Made by a program: the position numbers and the translations under genes. This document shows, piece after piece, positions 27,722-35,053 of a stretch of 64,000 nt of DNA (position 1 is its first letter; each line of letters starts with the position of its first letter). The notes under the pieces are model-generated. The model was not told where the DNA came from, ran no database searches, and was given only the letters and a program-made list of their open reading frames with translations. The DNA is taken from positions 61,472 to 125,471 of the IMG/VR virus record IMGVR_UViG_3300035703_000025. One strand, 5' to 3'. This stretch comes from a virus.

Positions 27722-27727
27722 ATTGTA
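27722..27727 (-). promoter_or_regulatory. TACAAT box, leaderless-type, for the exonuclease/polymerase unit
   Basis: The first T of TACAAT is 11 nt from the A of the ATG at 27716 and no Shine-Dalgarno sequence intervenes. It lies back to back with the box at 27734-27744 in a 31-nt divergent intergenic space. Confidence 0.45.
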
Positions 27728-27733
27728 GTGTTC

Positions 27734-27744
27734 GTGTATTTAAT
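27734..27744 (+). promoter_or_regulatory. GTGTATTTAAT box, leaderless-type
   Basis: The first T of TATTTA is exactly 11 nt before the ATG at 27748. No ribosome site. It drives the divergent late unit opposite the exonuclease gene. Confidence 0.5.
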
Positions 27745-27747
27745 TTT

Positions 27748-28410
27748 ATGGATCAAATGCGATTGGGCATAATAAAACACATTAACGCGGCAGCTGAGAG
27801 CTTTCCTGCCCGTTTTGACGAACCAAATGTGCCTATAGACGCAACACCAACACACTCTTTGTCAGCCCCATCAAAGTTTGATTTATGGATGTCAAGTATA
27901 CTTGATTCAATAATCCGAAGATTTGGCGGTATAAATAACGCGATAATTTATTTTTTAGTAAACAGGCTTGGATTTACGCAACAATTGGCTGAAATGCTTG
28001 TTGTGCATCTTACGCTTGTTGAAAACATCTTGTGGGATCTGTCTGTATGGTTTTATTTGGGAAGACAAACAGATGTAGTCTCAGAGATTGTCAGGTCAAT
28101 AATATGGAGTTTTGTAAATGCTCTTAATCTTCCACTTGGGTCTGACGCAGAGCAGCTTGTTGCAAGAGTCGCAATTTCTATACAAGATGGCCTAACAGAA
28201 AACTTATGGACACCAACTGTTGTTGGAGAGGTTTGTGCTGCTTTACAACGAGGATGGACTTTGCAGCAGATACTAAGCTGGATGCAGCATCTAAGCCGTG
28301 GTGGTACTTACTATCACTGGCCTGACACGTGGTCTGAAGCTGAACTAGAAATACGGGAAAGAGAAGAAGAAGACAGAGAAAACAGCGAGGCTGGGCTAGA
28401 AAATGAGTAA
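27748..28410 (+). CDS. Late protein with N-terminal basic tag, hydrophobic helices
   Basis: 220 residues. The N-terminal segment MRLGIIKHINAAAESF (from the second Met, codon 4) resembles the basic amphipathic tag of other late proteins here. Hydrophobic helices at ~65-115 (NAIIYFLVNRLGF, LVEN ILWDLSVWFYLG) could contact membrane, and the C-terminus is very acidic. No family is recognised. It overlaps the next, Cys-rich gene by 8 nt. Whether translation starts at the first or the fourth codon is open. Confidence 0.55.
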   Translation: MDQMRLGIIKHINAAAESFPARFDEPNVPIDATPTHSLSAPSKFDLWMSSILDSIIRRFGGINNAIIYFLVNRLGFTQQLAEMLVVHLTLVENILWDLSVWFYLGRQTDVVSEIVRSIIWSFVNALNLPLGSDAEQLVARVAISIQDGLTENLWTPTVVGEVCAALQRGWTLQQILSWMQHLSRGGTYYHWPDTWSEAELEIREREEEDRENSEAGLENE

Positions 28411-28960
28411 ACTAGAAAGATTAATCAAAAAACACATTACGTTGTTTGCGCGTCAAGAAACGCAAATTGCGCCAGGCTCACAATCGCCAACTAGTCTTTC
28501 ATGCAACTGCTGCATAGAAGGCACAGATCAACTAAGCATAACTAAAATATGCGAAGCGGTCAAGCAGCTGTCTAGCTCTGTTGGAAGCCCTGGATCTAAT
28601 CAGTGCGCAAAAGACATTAAGAGAAATAATACTAAGCCGTGTTCGACAAATAAGTTTACTAAGGGTAATGTAATAATTGACAAATGCAAGCTTTATGCTG
28701 GGTCTGTAGTAGCCGCTTTGCCAGCAAGCTCAACAGAGCAGCAAAAATCAGAAGCGTCAAGAAAAGCAGAGTGTGATTGTTTAAATAATGCCATTTACGG
28801 CTCGCCAGACATAAACGGCTTGGGTTTTCCAGGAGCGATAATGGGTCAGCAGGTTTTGGATTTTTATAGAGATGGCTGCTCTTATACTTGGATTAGTACC
28901 GTGTGTGGAGAGAGACAAAAGGTTATCGATAGAAAAGGCTTACAGCATCTTATGTGCTGA
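28403..28960 (+). CDS. Cys-rich late protein with N-terminal basic tag
   Basis: 185 residues: a basic amphipathic helix (KLERLIKKHITLFARQ), then a Pro/Ser linker, then a domain with about 11 Cys, including CNCC, CDC and DKC, ending in LMC. Similar in plan to the Cys-rich protein that closes the tail operon (17073) but not clearly homologous. The high Cys content suggests a disulfide-stabilised virion component or a metal binder. Function unknown. Confidence 0.55.
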   Translation: MSKLERLIKKHITLFARQETQIAPGSQSPTSLSCNCCIEGTDQLSITKICEAVKQLSSSVGSPGSNQCAKDIKRNNTKPCSTNKFTKGNVIIDKCKLYAGSVVAALPASSTEQQKSEASRKAECDCLNNAIYGSPDINGLGFPGAIMGQQVLDFYRDGCSYTWISTVCGERQKVIDRKGLQHLMC

Positions 28961-29588
28961 TGTGTGAAAAAGCAGCCTCTATTTCTTTTGGTACACAATT
29001 AAACCGCCCCTTTAGGGACGGTTTTACTTTATTTATAATCGATCTTTTCCTCTCGAAGGAGTCGCCAATCCATTTACCAGTATTACAAAGAACCCAGTAT
29101 TTGTAAAGCGTTATCGCGGCGGATCTTTTGTAAGCCTCAACGTTTATCGGTAGCCCAAATTTTCTTATAGTTTTAACGGCTCGCCTTTCGCAGTCAAGCT
29201 CGCAGGCAATAGTTTTTTTAGTGTAGACACGGCGTAACCGCTTGTTGTAGTTTGCTTCGCCGTTTTCAAGAAGGGAAAGCTTGTAAGTTGCGTCCTCACC
29301 GCCTTTAAGAAACGTGTTCGTGTAAGCCGGAGATCGCTCTATCCATTGCATCATGTGGCAGTACTCGTGCACAAGAAACCCAAGCCATTCGTGAAGCGGC
29401 CTGTCGCCCCTGGCAACCACTATGGTTTTTTCGTTATCAGAATCTAAAAAGTATCCACAGCAAAGGGTGTTACCAGCAGGCTCCCTGACGTTGTTGCTAT
29501 TTTTTATTTTTACAACTACTCCGTGCTCTTTTGCCACAGCCTTAACGTGAGCGATAAAATCTTTAACCCTGCTTTCATTGCTCCCCAT
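28950..29588 (-). CDS. Putative zinc metallopeptidase (HExxH)
   Basis: 212 residues with the zinc-peptidase helix LVHEYCHMMQW: H74, E75, H78. A downstream ACELDCERRA helix (~128-136) offers E130 or E134 as the third metal ligand, as in gluzincin/SprT-like folds. No signal peptide, so it acts in the cell or is carried in the virion. It is transcribed alone, divergently from the tail fibre gene, from a leaderless-type late box. Possible roles are prohead or tail protein processing, or attack on a host protein. Confidence 0.7.
   Translation of the reverse strand: MGSNESRVKDFIAHVKAVAKEHGVVVKIKNSNNVREPAGNTLCCGYFLDSDNEKTIVVARGDRPLHEWLGFLVHEYCHMMQWIERSPAYTNTFLKGGEDATYKLSLLENGEANYNKRLRRVYTKKTIACELDCERRAVKTIRKFGLPINVEAYKRSAAITLYKYWVLCNTGKWIGDSFERKRSIINKVKPSLKGRFNCVPKEIEAAFSHIST
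29001..29025 (+). terminator. Rho-independent terminator
   Basis: aaaccgcccc-ttta-gggacggttt folds into a stem with one mismatch and a 4-nt loop, followed by a short T-run. It lies 40 nt past the + strand unit and inside the 3' coding end of the convergent metallopeptidase gene. Confidence 0.55.
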
Positions 29589-29591
29589 ATG

Positions 29592-29602
29592 CTATAATAC
29601 AC
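29592..29602 (-). promoter_or_regulatory. GTGTATTATAG box, leaderless-type
   Basis: The first T of TATTAT is exactly 11 nt from the A of the ATG at 29588; only CAT separates box and start. Confidence 0.5.
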
Positions 29603-29646
29603 TTAGACGGATCTTGTAGATCTGTAAAGTGCCCAGCGGTAATTTC

Positions 29647-29659
29647 GTGTATATTTAAT
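29647..29659 (+). promoter_or_regulatory. GTGTATATTTAAT box, leaderless-type
   Basis: TATTTA begins 11 nt before the ATG at 29663 (the GTG part is shifted by 2 nt compared with the other boxes). No ribosome site. Forms a divergent pair with 29592-29602. Confidence 0.5.
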
Positions 29660-29662
29660 GTA

Positions 29663-31777
29663 ATGCCAAGAATAAAGACAAAAAACTCCACAACATCTAC
29701 GTCAACGCCAGCAAGCGGATCTTTGCTGCAGGGAGAGCTTGCGGTAAACATAACAGACAAAAGACTTTTTGTTGGTAACGCGTCAGGAAATCCAGTAGAA
29801 ATCACAAATCAGGGTGTTACCGCTGTATACGGTTCAACAAGCGGTATTTACGTTACACAAGCAACTGGTTCCACAACAATAGGGCTTGATCCAGACGTTT
29901 ACGTAAGCGGATCGATGCACGTAAGTGGCGTTTTGACTAGTAACATAGGGGCGCTTAATCTTTTTGCGTCAGAGGATCCGACAACTGGGTGGAGCCATTG
30001 GATAACAGCACAATCGTACAATGGGTCATATTCACAGATAGCTGGAAACGACGTTGGTGATTTAATTTTCAGAACACAGTCAAACATTTTTGGGATTGAG
30101 CCTACTGGTGCTCTAGCTGTTACGCTTGATTCGTTTACTGCAACAACGGGATTTCTGTATCCATCACCACTAGATATTCGAATTGGCAACACTAATTCTA
30201 CAACAACGTTTCCTGGCGATGTAAACATAACAAAAACACTTACTGTTGACCACATCAATGGTGATCTAGACGGTTCTGTTCTAAAGGCGTGCAAGAACAC
30301 CGACTCTATAACTCTGCGAAAAGGCGACCCTGTTTTTATTGCTGGCGTTGTTGGCTCTACTGATGTGATTGAGGTTCAGCTTGCGAGAAGCGACACCTCA
30401 GCAAAAATGCCAGCTGTTGGATTGTTATCTCAGCAATTAACAGCAAACGCAACAGGATACGTAACAGTAATTGGTACACTTGATGATGTTGACACTTCTG
30501 CATTTACCGTTGGTAATAGTGTGTTTGTTGCTTCTACTGGCTGGCTTACTGCTGTAAGACCAACAGGGGCAAGCATTCTTGTGCAAAACATTGGTCGTGT
30601 TGGCCGGGTAAACTCTAACAACGGCCAAATAGTTGTGCTTGGACCAGGCAGAACAAACGATGTTCCAAACAACATTTTAGCTTCTGGAACGCTTACTCTA
30701 GGAACCCCTGACATAATAACTCCGCTTGTTGGTACAGCAAGCGTGTTTAACACAAACGTTTCAAGAGTAAACATAGGAACTTCGGCAAGCGGTATACAAA
30801 TAGGTCACGCGACTGGTGTTGTCACAGTTGGTGACCTCTCTGTTAATGACGGAACTATAACAACAACCGCAGCATCTGTAACTGTATTTAATACAACAGC
30901 CACAACACTTTCAATGGGCGGCGCTGCCACAACAATGACTATTGGCGGCACCACATCAGCAAGCACTTTAAACATTGGAACTGGCGCAAACGGAGCTGGT
31001 GTAACAAAGACAATAAATATAGGAACTGGCGCTTCTGTTGGTTCAGCAACAACAAACATAACGATAGGTCCAAACATAGCGTCTACTGGCACGGTAACAA
31101 TAAACGGTAGAACAAACGTAATAGGACCAAACGCAACAGGAATAACAATTGGTGGTCTGCAACTAGACACAACCGTTGGTAGCAGTACTGGGTTTATAGA
31201 TATTGGAACAAACTCGGTTTTTGGTGGCCACAAGATAATAAACATTGGAACAAACGGAACTTTTGGTAATAGCCAAATAACAATCGGAAATACTCTAGGT
31301 GGGCTTATCCTTAAAGGGTCTTCGGCAAGCGGGGTTATCCTTGATTCAGGACCATTGAGAGCGTTAGGCCAATCAATAATTACAAGCTCTGATGTTAGAG
31401 CAACAGGATCTGTTGTTGGTTGGGGCAGCGTACAATCTACTGGCCACATGCTTGCCGCAAGCGGATACCGCATAACATCAAACGCAATAAACGCACAAAC
31501 CGCAACGGGTTACACACTACAGGCTTCGGATAACGGAAGAGTAATAACTTTTAACAGCGCAGGAAGCCACACGCTGCGAATACCGACTGGCCTTGACGTT
31601 GGATTCAACGCCACAATAATTCAGCTTGGAACTGGACAAGTAACTTGCACTGGTCTTTCAGGAGCAACACTAAACTGCTACGCATCTGGAAACAAGATAA
31701 GCGGACAGTTTGGAGCAGCAAGCGTAATTTGCTACGCAACAGACACATACAATTTGGCAGGAACACTCACAGTATGA
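29663..31777 (+). CDS. Tail fibre / receptor-binding-type protein
   Basis: 704 residues. The N-terminus PASGSLLQGELAVNITDKRLFVGNASG is the standard opening of many phage fibre proteins (G-L--GE-AVN--D--L-V-N--G). The middle and C-terminal parts hold many 'INIGTGA..G..TTINIG' type strands, expected of a beta-helical shaft. It has the composition of a trimeric extracellular fibre: Gly, Thr, Ser and Asn rich. Followed in ATGA overlap by a leucine-rich-repeat protein that may cap or bind it. Confidence 0.85.
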   Translation: MPRIKTKNSTTSTSTPASGSLLQGELAVNITDKRLFVGNASGNPVEITNQGVTAVYGSTSGIYVTQATGSTTIGLDPDVYVSGSMHVSGVLTSNIGALNLFASEDPTTGWSHWITAQSYNGSYSQIAGNDVGDLIFRTQSNIFGIEPTGALAVTLDSFTATTGFLYPSPLDIRIGNTNSTTTFPGDVNITKTLTVDHINGDLDGSVLKACKNTDSITLRKGDPVFIAGVVGSTDVIEVQLARSDTSAKMPAVGLLSQQLTANATGYVTVIGTLDDVDTSAFTVGNSVFVASTGWLTAVRPTGASILVQNIGRVGRVNSNNGQIVVLGPGRTNDVPNNILASGTLTLGTPDIITPLVGTASVFNTNVSRVNIGTSASGIQIGHATGVVTVGDLSVNDGTITTTAASVTVFNTTATTLSMGGAATTMTIGGTTSASTLNIGTGANGAGVTKTINIGTGASVGSATTNITIGPNIASTGTVTINGRTNVIGPNATGITIGGLQLDTTVGSSTGFIDIGTNSVFGGHKIINIGTNGTFGNSQITIGNTLGGLILKGSSASGVILDSGPLRALGQSIITSSDVRATGSVVGWGSVQSTGHMLAASGYRITSNAINAQTATGYTLQASDNGRVITFNSAGSHTLRIPTGLDVGFNATIIQLGTGQVTCTGLSGATLNCYASGNKISGQFGAASVICYATDTYNLAGTLTV

Positions 31778-32673
31778 TTGTTCTACCTAGCGCTAAATAT
31801 TTTTCTTCGGTGCCTAGTGTTGCGGAAATAGCTAGGTTTAAAACTAATAGAAGCACCGCGACTTTTGGCGGTCTTAATTCATTTTATGTTTTTACAACAA
31901 CAGGATACGCTGCAGTAACATGGTGGGATGGCGTTACAACAATTTATGGAAGCGGTAATCCAAATGCTCAAATTTTCATATCAAAATCTGTTGTGGCCCC
32001 GTATAACACAACAGCAGAAAAAGATTTTTCTGTTTATTCTTGTGATGTTACTAGCAAAATAATTGGATACATCACAAATATAACGTTTAATTCAAGTTCA
32101 AGATCACCAATAACTTTTATTGATCATTATTCCTTATCACAATTAAGCATTTTCTTTTGTGATTCTGGCACGGGATTGACATCTTATAGGCACAACGGTA
32201 GAATAAATTCATTGAGTTTATCAAGTACTGGCTTAACAAGTCTTGATCTTAGCAATGGGCAGAGATTATATTCTGTAAATTTACCTAACAACTTGCCGCT
32301 TACTTCAATCACTGGCGTGTCTTCGCTTCAAAATCTAGAAATTTTTAACGCTAATGGTGCTGGAATAACGTCTATTGATTTTTCTGGTTTACAGAGACTA
32401 TACGACATCGACTTAAGAAGTTCTTATTTGACATCAATACGAGCTGTCGGGTGCTCTTTAGTTTCTGATTCTTACTCAACCTCTAGTTTTTTCGTTGGTG
32501 GTGCAAAATTGCAAAACACTGGTTTAAATTCAACAGCTATAAATCAGTTTTTTACAGACCTTGCTAACGGTGACGGGTATATAAACATAGGCTGTGCAAC
32601 AGGTGCTGGATCAGCAGACTCATCAATAGCGACAGCTAAGGGATATACGGTTCTAGGAAACGTGCCGTGTTAA
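31774..32673 (+). CDS. Leucine-rich-repeat protein, fibre-associated
   Basis: 299 residues from the ATG in the ATGA overlap with the fibre gene; an earlier in-frame ATG lies deep inside the fibre gene and is rejected. Residues ~140-226 are LRR-like (INSLSLSSTGLTSLDLSN, LYSVNLPNN, LYDIDLRSSYLTSI). The end, AINQFFTDLANGDGYINIG...IATAKGYTV, is the usual cap of secreted LRR proteins in phages and Bacteroidota. The N-terminal ~120 residues are an unrelated beta domain. Likely a receptor-binding or host-recognition adhesin. Confidence 0.75.
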   Translation: MIVLPSAKYFSSVPSVAEIARFKTNRSTATFGGLNSFYVFTTTGYAAVTWWDGVTTIYGSGNPNAQIFISKSVVAPYNTTAEKDFSVYSCDVTSKIIGYITNITFNSSSRSPITFIDHYSLSQLSIFFCDSGTGLTSYRHNGRINSLSLSSTGLTSLDLSNGQRLYSVNLPNNLPLTSITGVSSLQNLEIFNANGAGITSIDFSGLQRLYDIDLRSSYLTSIRAVGCSLVSDSYSTSSFFVGGAKLQNTGLNSTAINQFFTDLANGDGYINIGCATGAGSADSSIATAKGYTVLGNVPC

Positions 32674-32676
32674 AAA

Positions 32677-33333
32677 ATGATTTACTTTATAACACCAAAT
32701 TATAGTCTAGCGTTTATACCAAAGTCTGGATGCTCAACCTTATCTAGGTGCGTAATAAAAGCCTTTCAGCCAACTGAGGAGTCTTTAATTGAAAATGCGG
32801 ATTTCCCAGAAGGAAAAAACGCAAACAATTCAATGTGGCAAACATATGTACTAAGGGAAAAATATCCATCAAAACCCATACTTGCAATGATACGGGATCC
32901 AGTAGAAAGATTCCGATCTGCAGTTTCTCAATTTAAAACTAATGACGTTGACTCAATTATTAACTCGTTAATTAATAATACCGCCTTTGATTCTGGTGGA
33001 AAGCGTCGAAAGCAAATAATTGCTAGTAAAAATAGACACTTTATGCCGCAGATCCTTTGGGTTGACGTAAACACAAAGCTTTATAAGTTTCCAGAACACA
33101 TAAACGAGGCGGCTGCTGAGATAGGTTTTATACTGCCGCTTCCTCAAATAAACGCAGCGTCTTATCCAAAGCCAACCCTTACGGCCGAGCAGACAGCTGT
33201 TTTGGAGGAGTATTACGCAGAGGATATTGCGCTATTTGAGTCAATTGTTTCTCCTGGAATAATAACAGGGGTGATTTCGGCAAATCCAGTGAGTCTAGTT
33301 CCTCCAGTTATTCCTGATGATGAGGAGCCTTAA
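32677..33333 (+). CDS. P-loop sulfotransferase
   Basis: 218 residues. FIPKSGCSTLSR (residues 14-24) is the 5'-phosphosulfate loop that grips PAPS, and IRDPVERFRSAV (72-83) the 3'-phosphate site with R73 and S81. These two motifs define the sulfotransferase superfamily. The protein is short and lacks the N-terminal membrane helix of Golgi enzymes; it has a Pro-rich C-terminal tail. It lies 3 nt after the LRR gene within the fibre unit, so sulfation of a virion protein, a virion glycan or a host surface sugar is plausible; the acceptor is unknown. Confidence 0.8.
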   Translation: MIYFITPNYSLAFIPKSGCSTLSRCVIKAFQPTEESLIENADFPEGKNANNSMWQTYVLREKYPSKPILAMIRDPVERFRSAVSQFKTNDVDSIINSLINNTAFDSGGKRRKQIIASKNRHFMPQILWVDVNTKLYKFPEHINEAAAEIGFILPLPQINAASYPKPTLTAEQTAVLEEYYAEDIALFESIVSPGIITGVISANPVSLVPPVIPDDEEP

Positions 33334-33338
33334 AATTT

Positions 33339-33350
33339 GTGTATAATAAT
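33339..33350 (+). promoter_or_regulatory. GTGTATAATAAT box, leaderless-type
   Basis: The first T of TATAAT is exactly 11 nt before the ATG at 33353; no ribosome site; it lies in the 19-nt gap after the sulfotransferase gene. Confidence 0.55.
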
Positions 33351-33352
33351 AC

Positions 33353-33634
33353 ATGGGCTTAGCTAATAACAAGATTAAGAGCGCACTGAGAAAATTGCAA
33401 ATAGCAATGGGGACAGAAATAACCTCGTACAAAGGTATAAAGGTTGGCGATCGCGTAAAAGACGTAAATCAGCAGTGCATGCATTACGGCAGCGTAGGGG
33501 TCGTTACTATGATTGAGGCCCTGCCAGAAAACAGCGGATACCTTATTCATTATACCGTAGAAAATGACGGACCTTCGTATGGCCCAGGAACAGTGCTCAA
33601 AAAGACAGAAGATCAATTGGAAAAACTATCATGA
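33353..33634 (+). CDS. Small KOW/SH3-like protein with N-terminal tag
   Basis: 93 residues. After a basic amphipathic N-terminus (NKIKSALRKLQIAMG) comes a beta-barrel-like domain, GIKVGDRVKDVNQQCMHYGSVGVVTMIE, similar to KOW or SH3-type modules. The next gene encodes a second such domain without the tag, so the pair may be related. Overlaps the next gene by 4 nt. Function unknown. Confidence 0.6.
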   Translation: MGLANNKIKSALRKLQIAMGTEITSYKGIKVGDRVKDVNQQCMHYGSVGVVTMIEALPENSGYLIHYTVENDGPSYGPGTVLKKTEDQLEKLS

Positions 33635-33864
33635 ACGAAGAAGAAAACGATTACGATTACACACCACAGCAGCCAGCGGTTGCTAGCATTTCCGAGGGCG
33701 ACATAGTTAGCTGCGGAAACAAGGACTCGGTTAACTTTGGCGTCTGGGGCGAGGTTTTAGAGGTTAACTCAGGAATTGCAACCATTAAAATAATGAATCC
33801 TGAGTTTCCTCGCAACACTGGCTGGACCATAACGGAGAGTGTTGAGGGTCTGGAGAAGTTATGA
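33631..33864 (+). CDS. Small KOW/SH3-like protein
   Basis: 77 residues: acidic N-terminus followed by SEGDIVSCGNKDSVNFGVWGEVLEVNSGIATIKI, the same 'GD-V------GV-G-V--V' outline as the preceding gene. ATGA overlaps on both sides show co-translation. Probably a small virion or nucleic-acid-associated module; not further assignable. Confidence 0.6.
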   Translation: MNEEENDYDYTPQQPAVASISEGDIVSCGNKDSVNFGVWGEVLEVNSGIATIKIMNPEFPRNTGWTITESVEGLEKL

Positions 33865-34250
33865 ACGATTCGGAACTTGACGTAATTTTTGCTTCAGAGA
33901 AAGCCCAGGCAGTTGAGTATCAGGGTAAAAAAGTAACCCTAAATCAACCAAGACGAATAGGTAAGGGCGATCCTGGCTACGGGAAGAAGAAATTCTACGT
34001 TTACGTCAAGAACGATCGCGGAAATGTTGTCCGCGTAATGTTCGGTGATCCAAACATGGAAATACGACGTGACGACCCAAAGAGAAGAAAAAATTACAGA
34101 TCACGTCACGGGTGCAGTAATCCTGGTCCAAAATGGAAGGCTAACTACTGGTCCTGCAAGATGTGGGAAGCTAAGAAGTCTGTTACTGACTACACAAGCA
34201 GCTCAGTAATTTCTTCTTTTATTAAAGCAATAAACGAAGCTTCTATTTAG
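33861..34250 (+). CDS. Conserved phage protein, SCKMW-type domain
   Basis: 129 residues. The core KKKFYVYVKNDRGNVVRVMFG (~43-62) followed by EIRRDDPKRRKNYRSRHGCSNPGPKWKANYWSCKMW (~67-102) is a very well conserved block seen in many phage genomes, often fused to or next to head-maturation and portal genes; its function is not established. Two Cys and the Arg/Lys-rich run suggest nucleic-acid or metal binding. It closes the + unit; its stop overlaps that of the convergent membrane protein gene. Confidence 0.65.
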   Translation: MNDSELDVIFASEKAQAVEYQGKKVTLNQPRRIGKGDPGYGKKKFYVYVKNDRGNVVRVMFGDPNMEIRRDDPKRRKNYRSRHGCSNPGPKWKANYWSCKMWEAKKSVTDYTSSSVISSFIKAINEASI

Positions 34251-35053
34251 GCTTCCATCCCGCCACCAGCATCTTGCGGGGGATCTTGATTTAGCCAAGC
34301 CAATAGGGCCATAAGTATAACTCCAGTAGCGCCAGACGCAATGCCGACTGGAAGGCCAAGGCCGCTAAGTGCAGCAGCTAGACCTAATAACACAGCAGCA
34401 CCAGCGATTACCCAAAGCACAGTTCTATTTGTTTCTGCCCACGCTGCTATTTCTGCCGCAATACTAGGACTTGAGCCTGGCTGATTTAAAGCCCAAAGAT
34501 AAACGGCTGCTACTGTTGCCGCAGAGGTTCCGTAGTTTACTAGCCATCTCAGGGCGTCGTCCTGATTTTTTTGCATAATGTATTTGCCAATCAAGTCCTC
34601 AATGGTTATAGCCATACCGTCTGAGATTCTTCTAAGCTCGGCAACAAACTCTGGATTTTCCAAAACTCCATCTCTGCAGTTTTTAGGTAATGATTGAAAT
34701 ATTTGCCGGAGAGCCTCTGCCGCCGCAGCAAACTCATTTTGGCTAGCCGCTTCATTTAATTTTTTCATCGCTGCGCTTAAAGACTCAAGAACCCCAGCTA
34801 GTCTTCTTTTGCAGAACGGATCAAGGTATTTCCAAAGAGATCTCAATGCCCAAACTAGAATTGGGGCAAGCGAAAGCCCTGTAATCCATTTTTCCCAGGC
34901 AATTTCGGTTTCCTTGTCTGGTTTTTCTGCTGGTTCGCTAACAGGACCTATGTCTTCAAATGTTTGGGTCTGGCCTGGCGCTAAAACAGTATCGCCTCTT
35001 TTTGCTGCGACTTTTGCTATGTAATTAAAAAGCTTTACGTCTTTACTGTTCAT
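34247..35053 (-). CDS. Virion-type membrane protein with N-terminal tag
   Basis: 268 residues: basic amphipathic N-terminus (DVKLFNYIAKVAAKRGD), then linker ending near residue 45, then hydrophobic helices at ~52-70, ~172-190 and two near the C-terminus (~205-225, ~233-255, glycine-rich). Same architecture as the protein encoded just upstream and overlapping by 4 nt. No enzyme motif. The hydrophobic Gly/Ala-rich helices and late promoter suggest a virion protein that enters or crosses the host membrane during DNA entry. Confidence 0.55.
   Translation of the reverse strand: MNSKDVKLFNYIAKVAAKRGDTVLAPGQTQTFEDIGPVSEPAEKPDKETEIAWEKWITGLSLAPILVWALRSLWKYLDPFCKRRLAGVLESLSAAMKKLNEAASQNEFAAAAEALRQIFQSLPKNCRDGVLENPEFVAELRRISDGMAITIEDLIGKYIMQKNQDDALRWLVNYGTSAATVAAVYLWALNQPGSSPSIAAEIAAWAETNRTVLWVIAGAAVLLGLAAALSGLGLPVGIASGATGVILMALLAWLNQDPPQDAGGGMEA

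Noticed and set aside
30805-31473. 222-residue minus-strand ORF in the fibre gene
   Set aside because: Pro/Val/Ile-rich antisense shadow of Thr/Gly-rich repeats; no start signal and no family.
31645-31773. Longer N-terminus for the LRR gene
   Set aside because: Would lie in the fibre gene in another frame; the ATGA-overlap start is natural.
34250-34300. Terminator between the convergent genes at 34.25 kb
   Set aside because: Only weak stems (gaagc/gcttc and cccgc/gcggg) without a T-run; not convincing.
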